From contig JAUQQL010000016.1 of the NCBI GenBank assembly GCA_030578315.1, positions 1 through 36,124 of the forward strand: 36,124 nt of DNA, in the 5' to 3' direction. The position numbers were made by a program, and so were the translations under genes. The DNA comes from Thermodesulfobacteriota bacterium. GTDB lineage: Bacteria; Desulfobacterota; Thermodesulfobacteria; Thermodesulfobacteriales; Thermodesulfobacteriaceae. The notes under the pieces were generated by a model. That model saw only the letters and a list, made by a program, of their open reading frames with translations. It made no database searches and was not told the DNA's origin. This document shows, one piece after another, positions 7,416 through 15,075 of this stretch (its first letter is position 1; the number at the start of each line of letters is the position of its first letter).

Positions 7416-10400
7416 ATGTCTGTAAATTGGGATGACTTTTACAAGAAATTTGAGGAACGTTTTCGTGAGTCTGAATCTCTTATTAAGGAAAGACTAAATT
7501 TTTACAGACCCTTACTTGAAGTTCTAATAGAAGTTTCTTCTGATTCATCTCCCCTAGCTTTAGATTTGGGATGTGGAAGGGGAGAATTTTTAGAGCTTTT
7601 GACTGAGCTTGGCTTTAAAGCTTATGGAGTTGACCTAAACCCTCTTTTCGTAGAGCACTGTAAAAAAAAGGGGCTTGAAGTTTATCAAGAAGATGCTTTA
7701 TCGTTTTTAAAAAAAACTTCTAAAGAAAAATATCTTCTTATCTCAGCCATTCATCTTTTGGAACATCTTCCATTTGAAGTTCTGGTAGAACTCGTAATAT
7801 GCATTTTTTCTGCTCTTAAACCAGGTGGAATTGCCATCTTTGAAACTCCTAACGCTGAAAATCTTATTGTGGGAACAAGAAACTTCTGGCTTGACCCTAC
7901 TCATCTTAAACCCCTTCATCCTGAATTTTTAAAATTCCTCTGTGAATATGCAGGCTTTAAAGAAACTTATCTTTTTTATCTACACGGAGCCCAAAATCTA
8001 AAAAAACCCACCATAAAAGATATTTTGCAGTCTGCTTCTCAAGACTATGCTTTTTTAGCTCTAAAAGAACCGCAAAATCTTGAAACTTACTCTCAAATTT
8101 CTCAAACTTTTAAAAAACTTTCTTTATTCCAAAGTCTTGGAACCCTTGAGCTTGCAGAAGCTTTTGACCAAAAATTTTATGCTAAAGTACAGAAACTAAT
8201 TAAAAACTATCAAGAACTTTCTAATATCTGTCAAGAATTAAAGGCTCGTCTTGACGCCCTCTGGTTTTCTAAACCTTGGAAACTCTATCAACTTCTGGGA
8301 AAAGCTAAAAGAAAAATTGTCTCTCTTATCAACTTATTCCCTTTTCTCAAATTTTCCAAAACTTTAAAAATGCAAGAAAAAAAGGAATCCCAAGAATCCC
8401 TTCTTTCTGAAAGAGAAAAACTCTTTTATCGCAGAATAAAAAGACTAACTCTGTCCCTGCCCAAAAAAACTCCTTTCCTTCCTTCTCCAAATTCAAAACC
8501 CTCTCTTGCCTATCTTTCTCCTCTTCCTCCAGCTAAAAGCGGCATAGCTTGCTACAGTCTTGAACTTCTGTCTTATCTTAAAAATTATTACGAAATAACT
8601 TTAGTTACAAACCAAAAAGAAATTTTACCTTCTCTAAAGAATCAATTTCCTGTTTTAAGTCCCGAGGAATTTCTCAAGAAGGGTTTTTTATTTGACAGAG
8701 CTCTTTATCACTTTGGAAACAGCCCTTTTCACGCTTATATGATTGACCTTCTTGAAGAAATTCCTGGAGTAGTGGTTCTTCACGATGTCTTTCTCTCAGA
8801 CTTAGTTCTTTATGCTCAAAACTCAGGACTTAAACCTGGCTTTATTTATCAAATGTTTTACGAATTTGGTGGATTCTCTATTTTGCTTGAAGCTAAAGAA
8901 AAAGACCCTAAAACTCTTGCCCAAATTTATCCTCTAAACACTTTCGTTATAAACAAAGCCTTAGGTCTCATCTTACACTCCAACTATTCTTTTCACCTTC
9001 TTCAAAAATTTTACTCCTCAATAGATTCTTCTAAAGTTGCTGTTATTCCTCCTCTTAGAACATCCGAACTTCAAAGTTCAACTGTTTCACTTTCTCAAAA
9101 TTCCTCTGGTAAATCTACTTCTAAAGAAGAATTTCTAATTGGTTCTTTTGGAATTTTATCTCCTTATAAAGAGTGTGAAAAGTTAATTGAAGCCTTCTAT
9201 CTTTTCTGTCTTTCTAAAAATCCTAAAGCAAAACTTTTTTTGGTTGGAGAACCAGTAAGTTCAGAATATTATAAAGTTCTGGATGAAAAAATAAAGGACC
9301 TTGGGCTTTACGACAAAGTTTTTATTACTGGATGGGTTGAGGATGAAACTTATCAAAGTTATCTCCAAAAAGTGGACCTTGTAGTTCAGCTAAGAAGAGA
9401 TTCCAGAGGAGAGGTAAGTCGTGCTCTTCTTGACGCCTTCTCTGCAGGCAAACCAGTAATAGTTAACGCTCACGGCTACTTTGAAGAAATTCCCCATTCG
9501 GTAGTTTTTAAAATAAGCGAAAATTTTTCTGTAGAAGAACTTTCTAAGGCTCTTGAAAAACTCTATTACGATAAGCTCCTAAGAGACTCCCTTTCCCTAA
9601 AAGCCAAAGAATTCCTCTATGAAAACTTTAATCCCTCTAAAATTGCTAATCTTTACTTTCAAACTATAGAAAACTTCTATCAAAAAAGTTTAGAAATCAA
9701 TTTTTATCAATCTCTTACTCAAGAACAAAACTCTTTAATTTCTTTGGCTAAAAACCTTTCAGAAAAGGTTCATCCTCCTTTCAGAAAAAAACAGCTTTTA
9801 GTTGACATCTCAGCTTTAGCAAGAGAGGACTTGCAAACAGGCATTCAAAGAGTTGTTAAAGCTCAGCTTAAGTATCTTTTCTTAAGTCCACCTCCTGGGT
9901 TCCGAATTGAACCAGTTTATCTGACTGACGAATTAGGCTTCTGGACCTTAAAGTACGCTCAAAAATTTGCTTCCTCTTTTCTTAGCTTAAGTGAAACACC
10001 TCTTGAAGATACTCTGGTAGAACCTTATCCTGAAGATATTTACTATGTGCCAGACCTTTTTGGCTGGGGAGTCTGCGAAGTTTATCGTCACACTCAACTT
10101 TACTCAAACCTTAAAAAAAGAAAGGTAAAAATTGTTTTTCTGGTTTACGACCTTCTTCCAGTGCGATTTCCTGAATACTTCCCAGAAGGTGCCAAAGAAG
10201 TTCATGCCTGCTATCTGGAAGCTGTGCTTAAAGTGGCTGACAAAATACTTTGCATCTCTAAAGCTACTGCCGAAGACCTCGTCTCCTTCGGAAAAGAACT
10301 CGGTCTTCAAATAAAAAATCTCAACATAGAAATCCTACCCTTAGGAGCAGACTTTGAAAAAGTTCCTCACAAAGAACTCGATCCAAAAGAAATGTCCCTT

Positions 10401-10949
10401 CTTGAAGTCCTTAAAAATCAAAAATTCTTTCTCATGGTTGGAACTGTTGAACCCCGAAAAGGACATCACTTAGTTATCTCAGCCTTTGAACTTCTGTGGA
10501 AAGAAAACTTTGAAGTCTCACTCGTAATCGTCGGAAAAGAAGGCTGGATGGTTAAACCTCTTATACAAAAAATCAAAAGTCATCCCGAATTTGGAAAAAA
10601 ACTCTTCTTTACAGGACAAATTTCTGACACCCTTCTTGCCAACCTCTATAAAAAAGCTTTAGCTACCATCTGTGCCTCAGAAGGAGAAGGATTTGGACTT
10701 CCTATTGTAGAATCCTTCTTTTATCAAACTCCAGTCATCGCAAGAAACCTGCCAGTTTTTAAAGAACTCGGAAAAGAACAGGTCTTTTACTTTGAAAATA
10801 CTTCTAATCCCGAAGTTTTAGCTAAAACCATCAAAGACTGGCTCTCTCTATACGAAAAAGGTCTTCACCCTAAACCAAACTACCTAAAAATTCTAACCTG
10901 GCAAGAACATACAGAAAAATTGAAAAAATACTTACTGAATTTAAAATAA
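7416..10949 (+). CDS. Methyltransferase - glycosyltransferase (GT4) - glycosyltransferase (GT4) fusion
   Basis: This 1177-residue protein carries three predicted catalytic parts. Residues 45-190 form a class I SAM methyltransferase (LDLGCGRGEF at 49-58, GVDLNP at 71-76, LLEHLPF 114-120). After a helical linker (about 225-345), residues 363-755 are a GT-B glycosyltransferase of the GT4 type: LSPLPPAKSGIA at the N-terminal glycine loop, IGSFGILSPYKE at 575-586, and RRDSRGEVSRALLDAFSAGK around 660-679. Residues 790-1177 are a second GT4 domain with TGIQRVV (808-814), MVGTVEPRKGHH (1007-1018) and the E-x7-E motif EGFGLPIVE (1091-1099). Such chains build or cap a surface glycan by adding sugars in sequence; methylation may end or decorate it. 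It has no signal peptide and should act at the cytoplasmic side. The sugar donors cannot be told from sequence. It follows sapC by 3 bases. Confidence 0.88.
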   Translation: MSVNWDDFYKKFEERFRESESLIKERLNFYRPLLEVLIEVSSDSSPLALDLGCGRGEFLELLTELGFKAYGVDLNPLFVEHCKKKGLEVYQEDALSFLKKTSKEKYLLISAIHLLEHLPFEVLVELVICIFSALKPGGIAIFETPNAENLIVGTRNFWLDPTHLKPLHPEFLKFLCEYAGFKETYLFYLHGAQNLKKPTIKDILQSASQDYAFLALKEPQNLETYSQISQTFKKLSLFQSLGTLELAEAFDQKFYAKVQKLIKNYQELSNICQELKARLDALWFSKPWKLYQLLGKAKRKIVSLINLFPFLKFSKTLKMQEKKESQESLLSEREKLFYRRIKRLTLSLPKKTPFLPSPNSKPSLAYLSPLPPAKSGIACYSLELLSYLKNYYEITLVTNQKEILPSLKNQFPVLSPEEFLKKGFLFDRALYHFGNSPFHAYMIDLLEEIPGVVVLHDVFLSDLVLYAQNSGLKPGFIYQMFYEFGGFSILLEAKEKDPKTLAQIYPLNTFVINKALGLILHSNYSFHLLQKFYSSIDSSKVAVIPPLRTSELQSSTVSLSQNSSGKSTSKEEFLIGSFGILSPYKECEKLIEAFYLFCLSKNPKAKLFLVGEPVSSEYYKVLDEKIKDLGLYDKVFITGWVEDETYQSYLQKVDLVVQLRRDSRGEVSRALLDAFSAGKPVIVNAHGYFEEIPHSVVFKISENFSVEELSKALEKLYYDKLLRDSLSLKAKEFLYENFNPSKIANLYFQTIENFYQKSLEINFYQSLTQEQNSLISLAKNLSEKVHPPFRKKQLLVDISALAREDLQTGIQRVVKAQLKYLFLSPPPGFRIEPVYLTDELGFWTLKYAQKFASSFLSLSETPLEDTLVEPYPEDIYYVPDLFGWGVCEVYRHTQLYSNLKKRKVKIVFLVYDLLPVRFPEYFPEGAKEVHACYLEAVLKVADKILCISKATAEDLVSFGKELGLQIKNLNIEILPLGADFEKVPHKELDPKEMSLLEVLKNQKFFLMVGTVEPRKGHHLVISAFELLWKENFEVSLVIVGKEGWMVKPLIQKIKSHPEFGKKLFFTGQISDTLLANLYKKALATICASEGEGFGLPIVESFFYQTPVIARNLPVFKELGKEQVFYFENTSNPEVLAKTIKDWLSLYEKGLHPKPNYLKILTWQEHTEKLKKYLLNLK

Positions 10950-10972
10950 AGTTTTTAGGATCCTAAAACTTT
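10948..10972. repeat. Near-perfect inverted repeat in the sulfotransferase leader
   Basis: AAAGTTTTT-AGGATCCT-AAAACTTT is a palindrome with one bulged T, centred on GGATCC between 10960 and 10961. It sits between the stop of the glycosyltransferase fusion and the Shine-Dalgarno (AGGAGG, 10973-10978) of the next gene. It could fold as a hairpin in mRNA that sets relative expression, or be an operator. No U-tract follows, so it is not a classic terminator. Confidence 0.5.
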
Positions 10973-10988
10973 AGGAGGAAAAACCAAA

Positions 10989-12881
10989 ATGGACCAACTT
11001 CTTCACATAGAAAAATTGCTAAAGGAAGGAAAGTATGCAGAAGCTGAAAACCTACTTAAAAATTATCTTCAAACTGAAAACCACAACCCCTTAGCCTGGA
11101 ATCTCTTAGGAAATCTTTATTATGAAAGTCAAAAATTTGAAGAAGCTGTGGAAGCCTTCCAGATGGCTCTTTCTTTAGACCCAAACTTCGTGTTAGCCTA
11201 TGTAAACTTAGGAGCTGCCTACAGAAAGCTTGGAAATATAGAAGCTGCCAAAAAAGCTCTCATCCGAGCTTTAGAAATAAATCCTACTCAGGCCGAAGCT
11301 CTAAACAACTTGGCAAACATCTACAGAGACGAAGGAGAACTTCTTAAAGCTAAAGAACTCTATGAAAAAGCCTGCCTCTCAAATCCAAACCTTCCAGAAC
11401 TCTACATTAATCTTTCTATCATTCATATGGACTTGGGAAACTTTGAAATTGCAGAAAAACTCCTCACCAAGGTGCTTTCCTTTAATCCACTTAATCCCTT
11501 AGCCAGAAGAACTCTGGCTACACTTTACCTTAAAACCGGAGAACTTGAAAAAGCAGAAAATAACCTAAGACTAGCTCTTCTTTTAAATCCTAAAGACCCT
11601 GCTATCTTAACTGACCTTGCAGGAGTTTTACTTATGCACGAAATACCCTTTCCTAAAGAAGCCGAAGAACTCCTGCTTTCCGCACTAAAAGTCAACCCTC
11701 AGTTTCCACCTGCTTATCAAAACCTGGGCACTCTTTATCTTATCCTCGGAAAAAAAGAAAAAGCTAAATCAGCCTACAAAAAAGCCTTTGAACTCCAACC
11801 CTACAATCCTACCTATCTAAAACTTTATGTAGAAGTAGAAGACCTAAAAGAGGAAAATCACTCCCTCATAGAAAGTCTCAAAAATCTGGAAAAAACAGAA
11901 AAAAGTCTAACTAAAAAAATAGAAATCTATCTAACTCTTTCCAAAATTTACGAAAAACTCGGAAAAGATGACTTGTTCTTTAAATATCTTCTCCAAGCTA
12001 ATCAGCTCAAAAGACAAAGCATAAGTTACGACCCTAAACTCATAGAAAAGGCAGTTACTTTAAGAATAGAGCTTTTCACTGAAAAAACCGTTCAAAAACT
12101 AAGTGGTTTTGGATTTCCTACCAAAGTTCCAGTTTTCATCGTAGGTATGCCCCGCTCGGGAACTACTCTTCTTGAAGCTATGCTCGATGCCCATCCAGAA
12201 ATCTATGGAGCAGGAGAACTAAAATTTGTTTCTGAAATCTTAAAAGACGGAATATACATAGAAGGCGTCCTTTTTACTTCCTCCTCAGAAGAAGTTCCCA
12301 AACAAGTGCTTAAGGCTCCTGAAGGATTCTTTGAAGTAGGAAAACGCTACTACCAAAAACTCCGCCTACTTTCGCCTAACTCCAAAAGAATTATAGATAA
12401 AATGCCTTACAACTTCCTAAACTTAGGTTTAATACTTCTTTCACTTCCCCAAGCTAAAGTTATTCACATCAAAAGACATCCTCTTGATACCATACTTTCC
12501 TGCTTTCAGCAACCCTTTGCCGAAGCTCACGAGTTTACCTACGACCTAAAAGAACTTGCTCACTACTATAATCAGTACTTCCGCTTGATGAAACACTGGA
12601 AAAAAGTCTTCCCCGAAGGCTTTTTAGAAATAGATTACGAAACCCTGGTTACCAAACCTGAAGAAACCCTTAAAACTGTCTGTAACTACCTTGAAGTCCC
12701 CTACTCAGAGGAGTGCTTAAAATTTTATCAAAAAGAAAAACCCGTAAAAACCGCATCCCAAGAACAAGTAAGAAAACCGCTCTACACTTCAAGTATTGAA
12801 AGATGGAAAAAATTTGAAAAATTCCTAAAACCAGCTTTAGAAATTTTAGACCCCGAACTTAAAAAACTCTACCAACTCTAA
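10989..12881 (+). CDS. TPR-repeat sulfotransferase (PAPS-dependent), second copy
   Basis: The 630-residue protein has about eight canonical TPR units (1-280), a short charged linker, and a sulfotransferase domain (about 378-625). Motifs are FIVGMPRSGTT (383-393) for the 5'-phosphosulfate loop, DKMPYNF (470-476), and HIKRHPLDTILSCF (493-506) for the 3'-phosphate site. The architecture is that of the enzyme at 2667-4856, but the TPR part is shorter and more regular and the sequences differ clearly, so these are diverged paralogues, perhaps with different acceptors. There is no signal peptide. AGGAGGAAA precedes the ATG. It closes the plus-strand operon sapC - fusion glycosyltransferase - sulfotransferase, 39 bases after the previous stop and behind an inverted repeat. 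Confidence 0.9.
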   Translation: MDQLLHIEKLLKEGKYAEAENLLKNYLQTENHNPLAWNLLGNLYYESQKFEEAVEAFQMALSLDPNFVLAYVNLGAAYRKLGNIEAAKKALIRALEINPTQAEALNNLANIYRDEGELLKAKELYEKACLSNPNLPELYINLSIIHMDLGNFEIAEKLLTKVLSFNPLNPLARRTLATLYLKTGELEKAENNLRLALLLNPKDPAILTDLAGVLLMHEIPFPKEAEELLLSALKVNPQFPPAYQNLGTLYLILGKKEKAKSAYKKAFELQPYNPTYLKLYVEVEDLKEENHSLIESLKNLEKTEKSLTKKIEIYLTLSKIYEKLGKDDLFFKYLLQANQLKRQSISYDPKLIEKAVTLRIELFTEKTVQKLSGFGFPTKVPVFIVGMPRSGTTLLEAMLDAHPEIYGAGELKFVSEILKDGIYIEGVLFTSSSEEVPKQVLKAPEGFFEVGKRYYQKLRLLSPNSKRIIDKMPYNFLNLGLILLSLPQAKVIHIKRHPLDTILSCFQQPFAEAHEFTYDLKELAHYYNQYFRLMKHWKKVFPEGFLEIDYETLVTKPEETLKTVCNYLEVPYSEECLKFYQKEKPVKTASQEQVRKPLYTSSIERWKKFEKFLKPALEILDPELKKLYQL

Positions 12882-12889
12882 AAATAAAA

Positions 12890-12908
12890 AAGGGGGGATA
12901 CCCCCCTT
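12890..12908 (-). terminator. Rho-independent terminator of the RTX/S-layer-like gene
   Basis: AAGGGGGG-ATA-CCCCCCTT forms an 8-bp stem with a very strong G6/C6 core. On the minus strand it is followed at once by TTTTTTATTTTTA, an ideal U-tract, so it ends the gene at 12937-14907. It may also stop transcription from the convergent sulfotransferase gene, though the plus-strand side lacks a good U-tract. Confidence 0.85.
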
Positions 12909-12936
12909 AAAAACTTTCCCTTGCTTTAAAAACCTT

Positions 12937-14907
12937 TTAAAAGATAAAAATATTACCTGCCGCAAAATTTGCACCTACATTAACTAAAGTTATAATTTTT
13001 ACAAACTTAGCACCACCAGAAGTCGCTATATTCGCATCACTTAACAAAATTAAATACAATTTATTGTTAACAGTTGTTCTTCCAAAAGCAACAGCAAAAT
13101 CGTTGTTTGCACCACCACCACCATTAGCTGCGTTAACAACATTAGATATTAATTTAGCAGTATTTGCAGCAACAAAAAGCTGGCTATCAGTTAAACTATT
13201 TGCCAAAGGAGTTCCTCCTAAACCTGGGACATAAGCTTGATTAATAGAAATTGATGCAGTCCCACCGTTTATCGTCAAAACCCTAACCTTATTATTAGTC
13301 GTTCTTTTTGTTCCTACTAAATTTTTCGATAGGTCAAGATAAATGGTATCATCTATGGTATTAAAATCTTTAATAGTATCTGCTACAGAAAAATCCGTAA
13401 AAACAAAAACATCCTTTCCTTTTCCACCAGTTACTTCATCATAACCTCCAAGAAGGAAAATAAGATCGTTTCCAGCTCCAGCATTAATTACCGAATCTCC
13501 GGAAGAATCGTGAATAATATCTTTTCCCTTAGAGCCAACTATCTCAAACCCCTCAGTCTGATTAGAAAGATCAAGTGTTGTAGTACCAGCGGCACTAAAA
13601 ATAACTATCTTATCAACTCCTGAAAGCCTATTATCTGCAAGAGGAGCATAGTTAATGTTATCAAGTCTTAAAGTTACAGTTCCTTCATGAGAAGAAGCAT
13701 TAATAAAAATTTTGTCAGGTGCTTGTGTAAAATTCACCACGATATCTGCTTTACCCTTAATATTTAATTTTTCTCCTCCGGCAAGTCCAGAAACCGTTAT
13801 ATCAGAAGGACTTCCCAAAGAAGTAATATTTAAAGTAGTAACGGCCTGTGGAACACTTAATATTAAATCTGTTACAGTCTGGTTAGTTGCGTCAACCTTT
13901 TCTACTACGCCAGAAACAATAACATCGGCAACCTTAGAATCAAAAGGAGTAATAGTAATAGTTTGCGTGGCAGCATTTTTTATATTTACTAATTCTACGC
14001 TTTGACCCGAAAGATAAGTTATGGTAACATTATTTGCAAGATTTAAAACATCTTTTATTCTTAAAGATGTTAAGTCAGAAAAAGAAGTAGTATTAACTTG
14101 AGTAGGTGCTCCAAAAACAAACTCTACGGTTTCAACAGAAGAAATATTAGGAATAATAGCAGCCATACTAGTGAAGCCGTATAATCTTAAAATGTCGTTT
14201 CCGCCTCCACCATTTATCTGGTCACCTACCTGAACTGTGGGGTTAAAAAGAGAGCTGTTATCTCCAATGAAAACATCATCATAATTTGTTCCAGTTAGTA
14301 CGTCAATTTGTGGAGTTAAGACAAAGGTTTTTCCCTGAGTGGGAGTTGGCTGCTGAGTAATAGGGTCTCCAGAATCAGCAATTTTTGACTGAACATAAAT
14401 TAAAGCTTCATGTTCAGTCTTAACCGAAGTTGCCGTAACATCTCTTAAAAATTCTCTTGCAGCTACTAAGTCGTTTGCGTCATAAGTAGCATTAAAAGGT
14501 CCAAGACCGTCAAGCTCAGGGTCTATAGCTTTAGTAAAATTCATAGCAGAAGTAAGCTTATTACTTAAAACAATAGCATCTATACCTTTTGCTGCACTTA
14601 CAATAGTCCACACAATTGTTCCTAAAGTTGCCCATCCTCTTTCGTAAACACCTCTCCAATAATTTAGTCCCTCAGGCTCAGGTTCTCTCCCAAAAGCAGA
14701 ACGATAAACTGCAGTAATTACTGCATTAATATCTCCACCATAAAGAGCTTGAGCCTCGGGAGAATTTACAAATCCTCTAACTGCTGCATCTATTCCATAA
14801 TCCTCAATAGCTTGAGCCCAATACCTTAAACCTACAGGGTCTGCAGGCCTTTGATAGTAGGCCACATACAACTTTTGAACCGTATATAAGTGATCCTGCC
14901 AAGCCAT
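12937..14907 (-). CDS. DUF4214 / RTX-type secreted surface protein, S-layer candidate
   Basis: This 656-residue protein lacks an N-terminal signal peptide. It begins with two DUF4214-like repeats (about 10-35 and 65-95; YVAYYQRPADPVGLRYW and YRSAFGREPEPEGLNYW). A Thr/Val/Asn-rich beta region follows, with RTX-like calcium-binding nonapeptides at 233-240 (GGGGNDIL) and about 476-503 (GAGNDLIFL, GGKGKDVFVF). The end is hydrophobic (AAGNIFIF), as in type I secretion cargo. I see no cysteine, a common trait of S-layer proteins. A strong Shine-Dalgarno (AAGAGGAGGTGT), a good promoter and a strong terminator suggest high expression. Context is a SapC-like gene and a PrtD/HlyD/TolC exporter, as in the C. 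fetus sap and Caulobacter rsa systems. Tyrosines beside acidic residues (EDYGID, TYDAND, NYDD, GYDE) are possible sulfation sites. An RTX adhesin is the alternative; there is no sign of a toxin or protease domain. Confidence 0.85.
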   Translation of the reverse strand: MAWQDHLYTVQKLYVAYYQRPADPVGLRYWAQAIEDYGIDAAVRGFVNSPEAQALYGGDINAVITAVYRSAFGREPEPEGLNYWRGVYERGWATLGTIVWTIVSAAKGIDAIVLSNKLTSAMNFTKAIDPELDGLGPFNATYDANDLVAAREFLRDVTATSVKTEHEALIYVQSKIADSGDPITQQPTPTQGKTFVLTPQIDVLTGTNYDDVFIGDNSSLFNPTVQVGDQINGGGGNDILRLYGFTSMAAIIPNISSVETVEFVFGAPTQVNTTSFSDLTSLRIKDVLNLANNVTITYLSGQSVELVNIKNAATQTITITPFDSKVADVIVSGVVEKVDATNQTVTDLILSVPQAVTTLNITSLGSPSDITVSGLAGGEKLNIKGKADIVVNFTQAPDKIFINASSHEGTVTLRLDNINYAPLADNRLSGVDKIVIFSAAGTTTLDLSNQTEGFEIVGSKGKDIIHDSSGDSVINAGAGNDLIFLLGGYDEVTGGKGKDVFVFTDFSVADTIKDFNTIDDTIYLDLSKNLVGTKRTTNNKVRVLTINGGTASISINQAYVPGLGGTPLANSLTDSQLFVAANTAKLISNVVNAANGGGGANNDFAVAFGRTTVNNKLYLILLSDANIATSGGAKFVKIITLVNVGANFAAGNIFIF

Positions 14908-14957
14908 ATGACACCTCCTCTTAAAAATTTTTCAAAAAGCACTTTAAATATTGTATT

Positions 14958-14987
14958 TTATTATTACAAATAATTTCTAAAAGTCAA
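14958..14987 (-). promoter_or_regulatory. Promoter of the RTX/S-layer-like gene
   Basis: Minus-strand TTGACT (14987-14982) is followed after 18 bases by TAATAA (14963-14958), about 50 bases upstream of the ATG. Together with the AAGAGGAGGTGT ribosome site at 14911-14922 it indicates strong expression. Confidence 0.45.
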
Positions 14988-15025
14988 GAGGAAAAAAAAT
15001 TTTTATTAAAAAATGTTTAAAAACC

Positions 15026-15054
15026 TTGGTCCTAATGGTAAAATTTTTTAAACT
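15026..15054 (+). promoter_or_regulatory. Weak candidate promoter of the adenylate cyclase gene
   Basis: TTGGTC and TAAACT with a 17-base spacer lie about 20 bases before the ATG at 15076. The match is poor and the leader would be very short; given mainly because this 168-base gap separates divergent genes. Confidence 0.25.
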
Positions 15055-15075
15055 TCTCATCTTAAATAAAAGGCA

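Noticed and set aside
12937-14907. RTX toxin or metalloprotease
   Set aside because: No HExxH motif, lipase or pore-forming region is visible; only DUF4214, beta-rich and calcium-binding segments.
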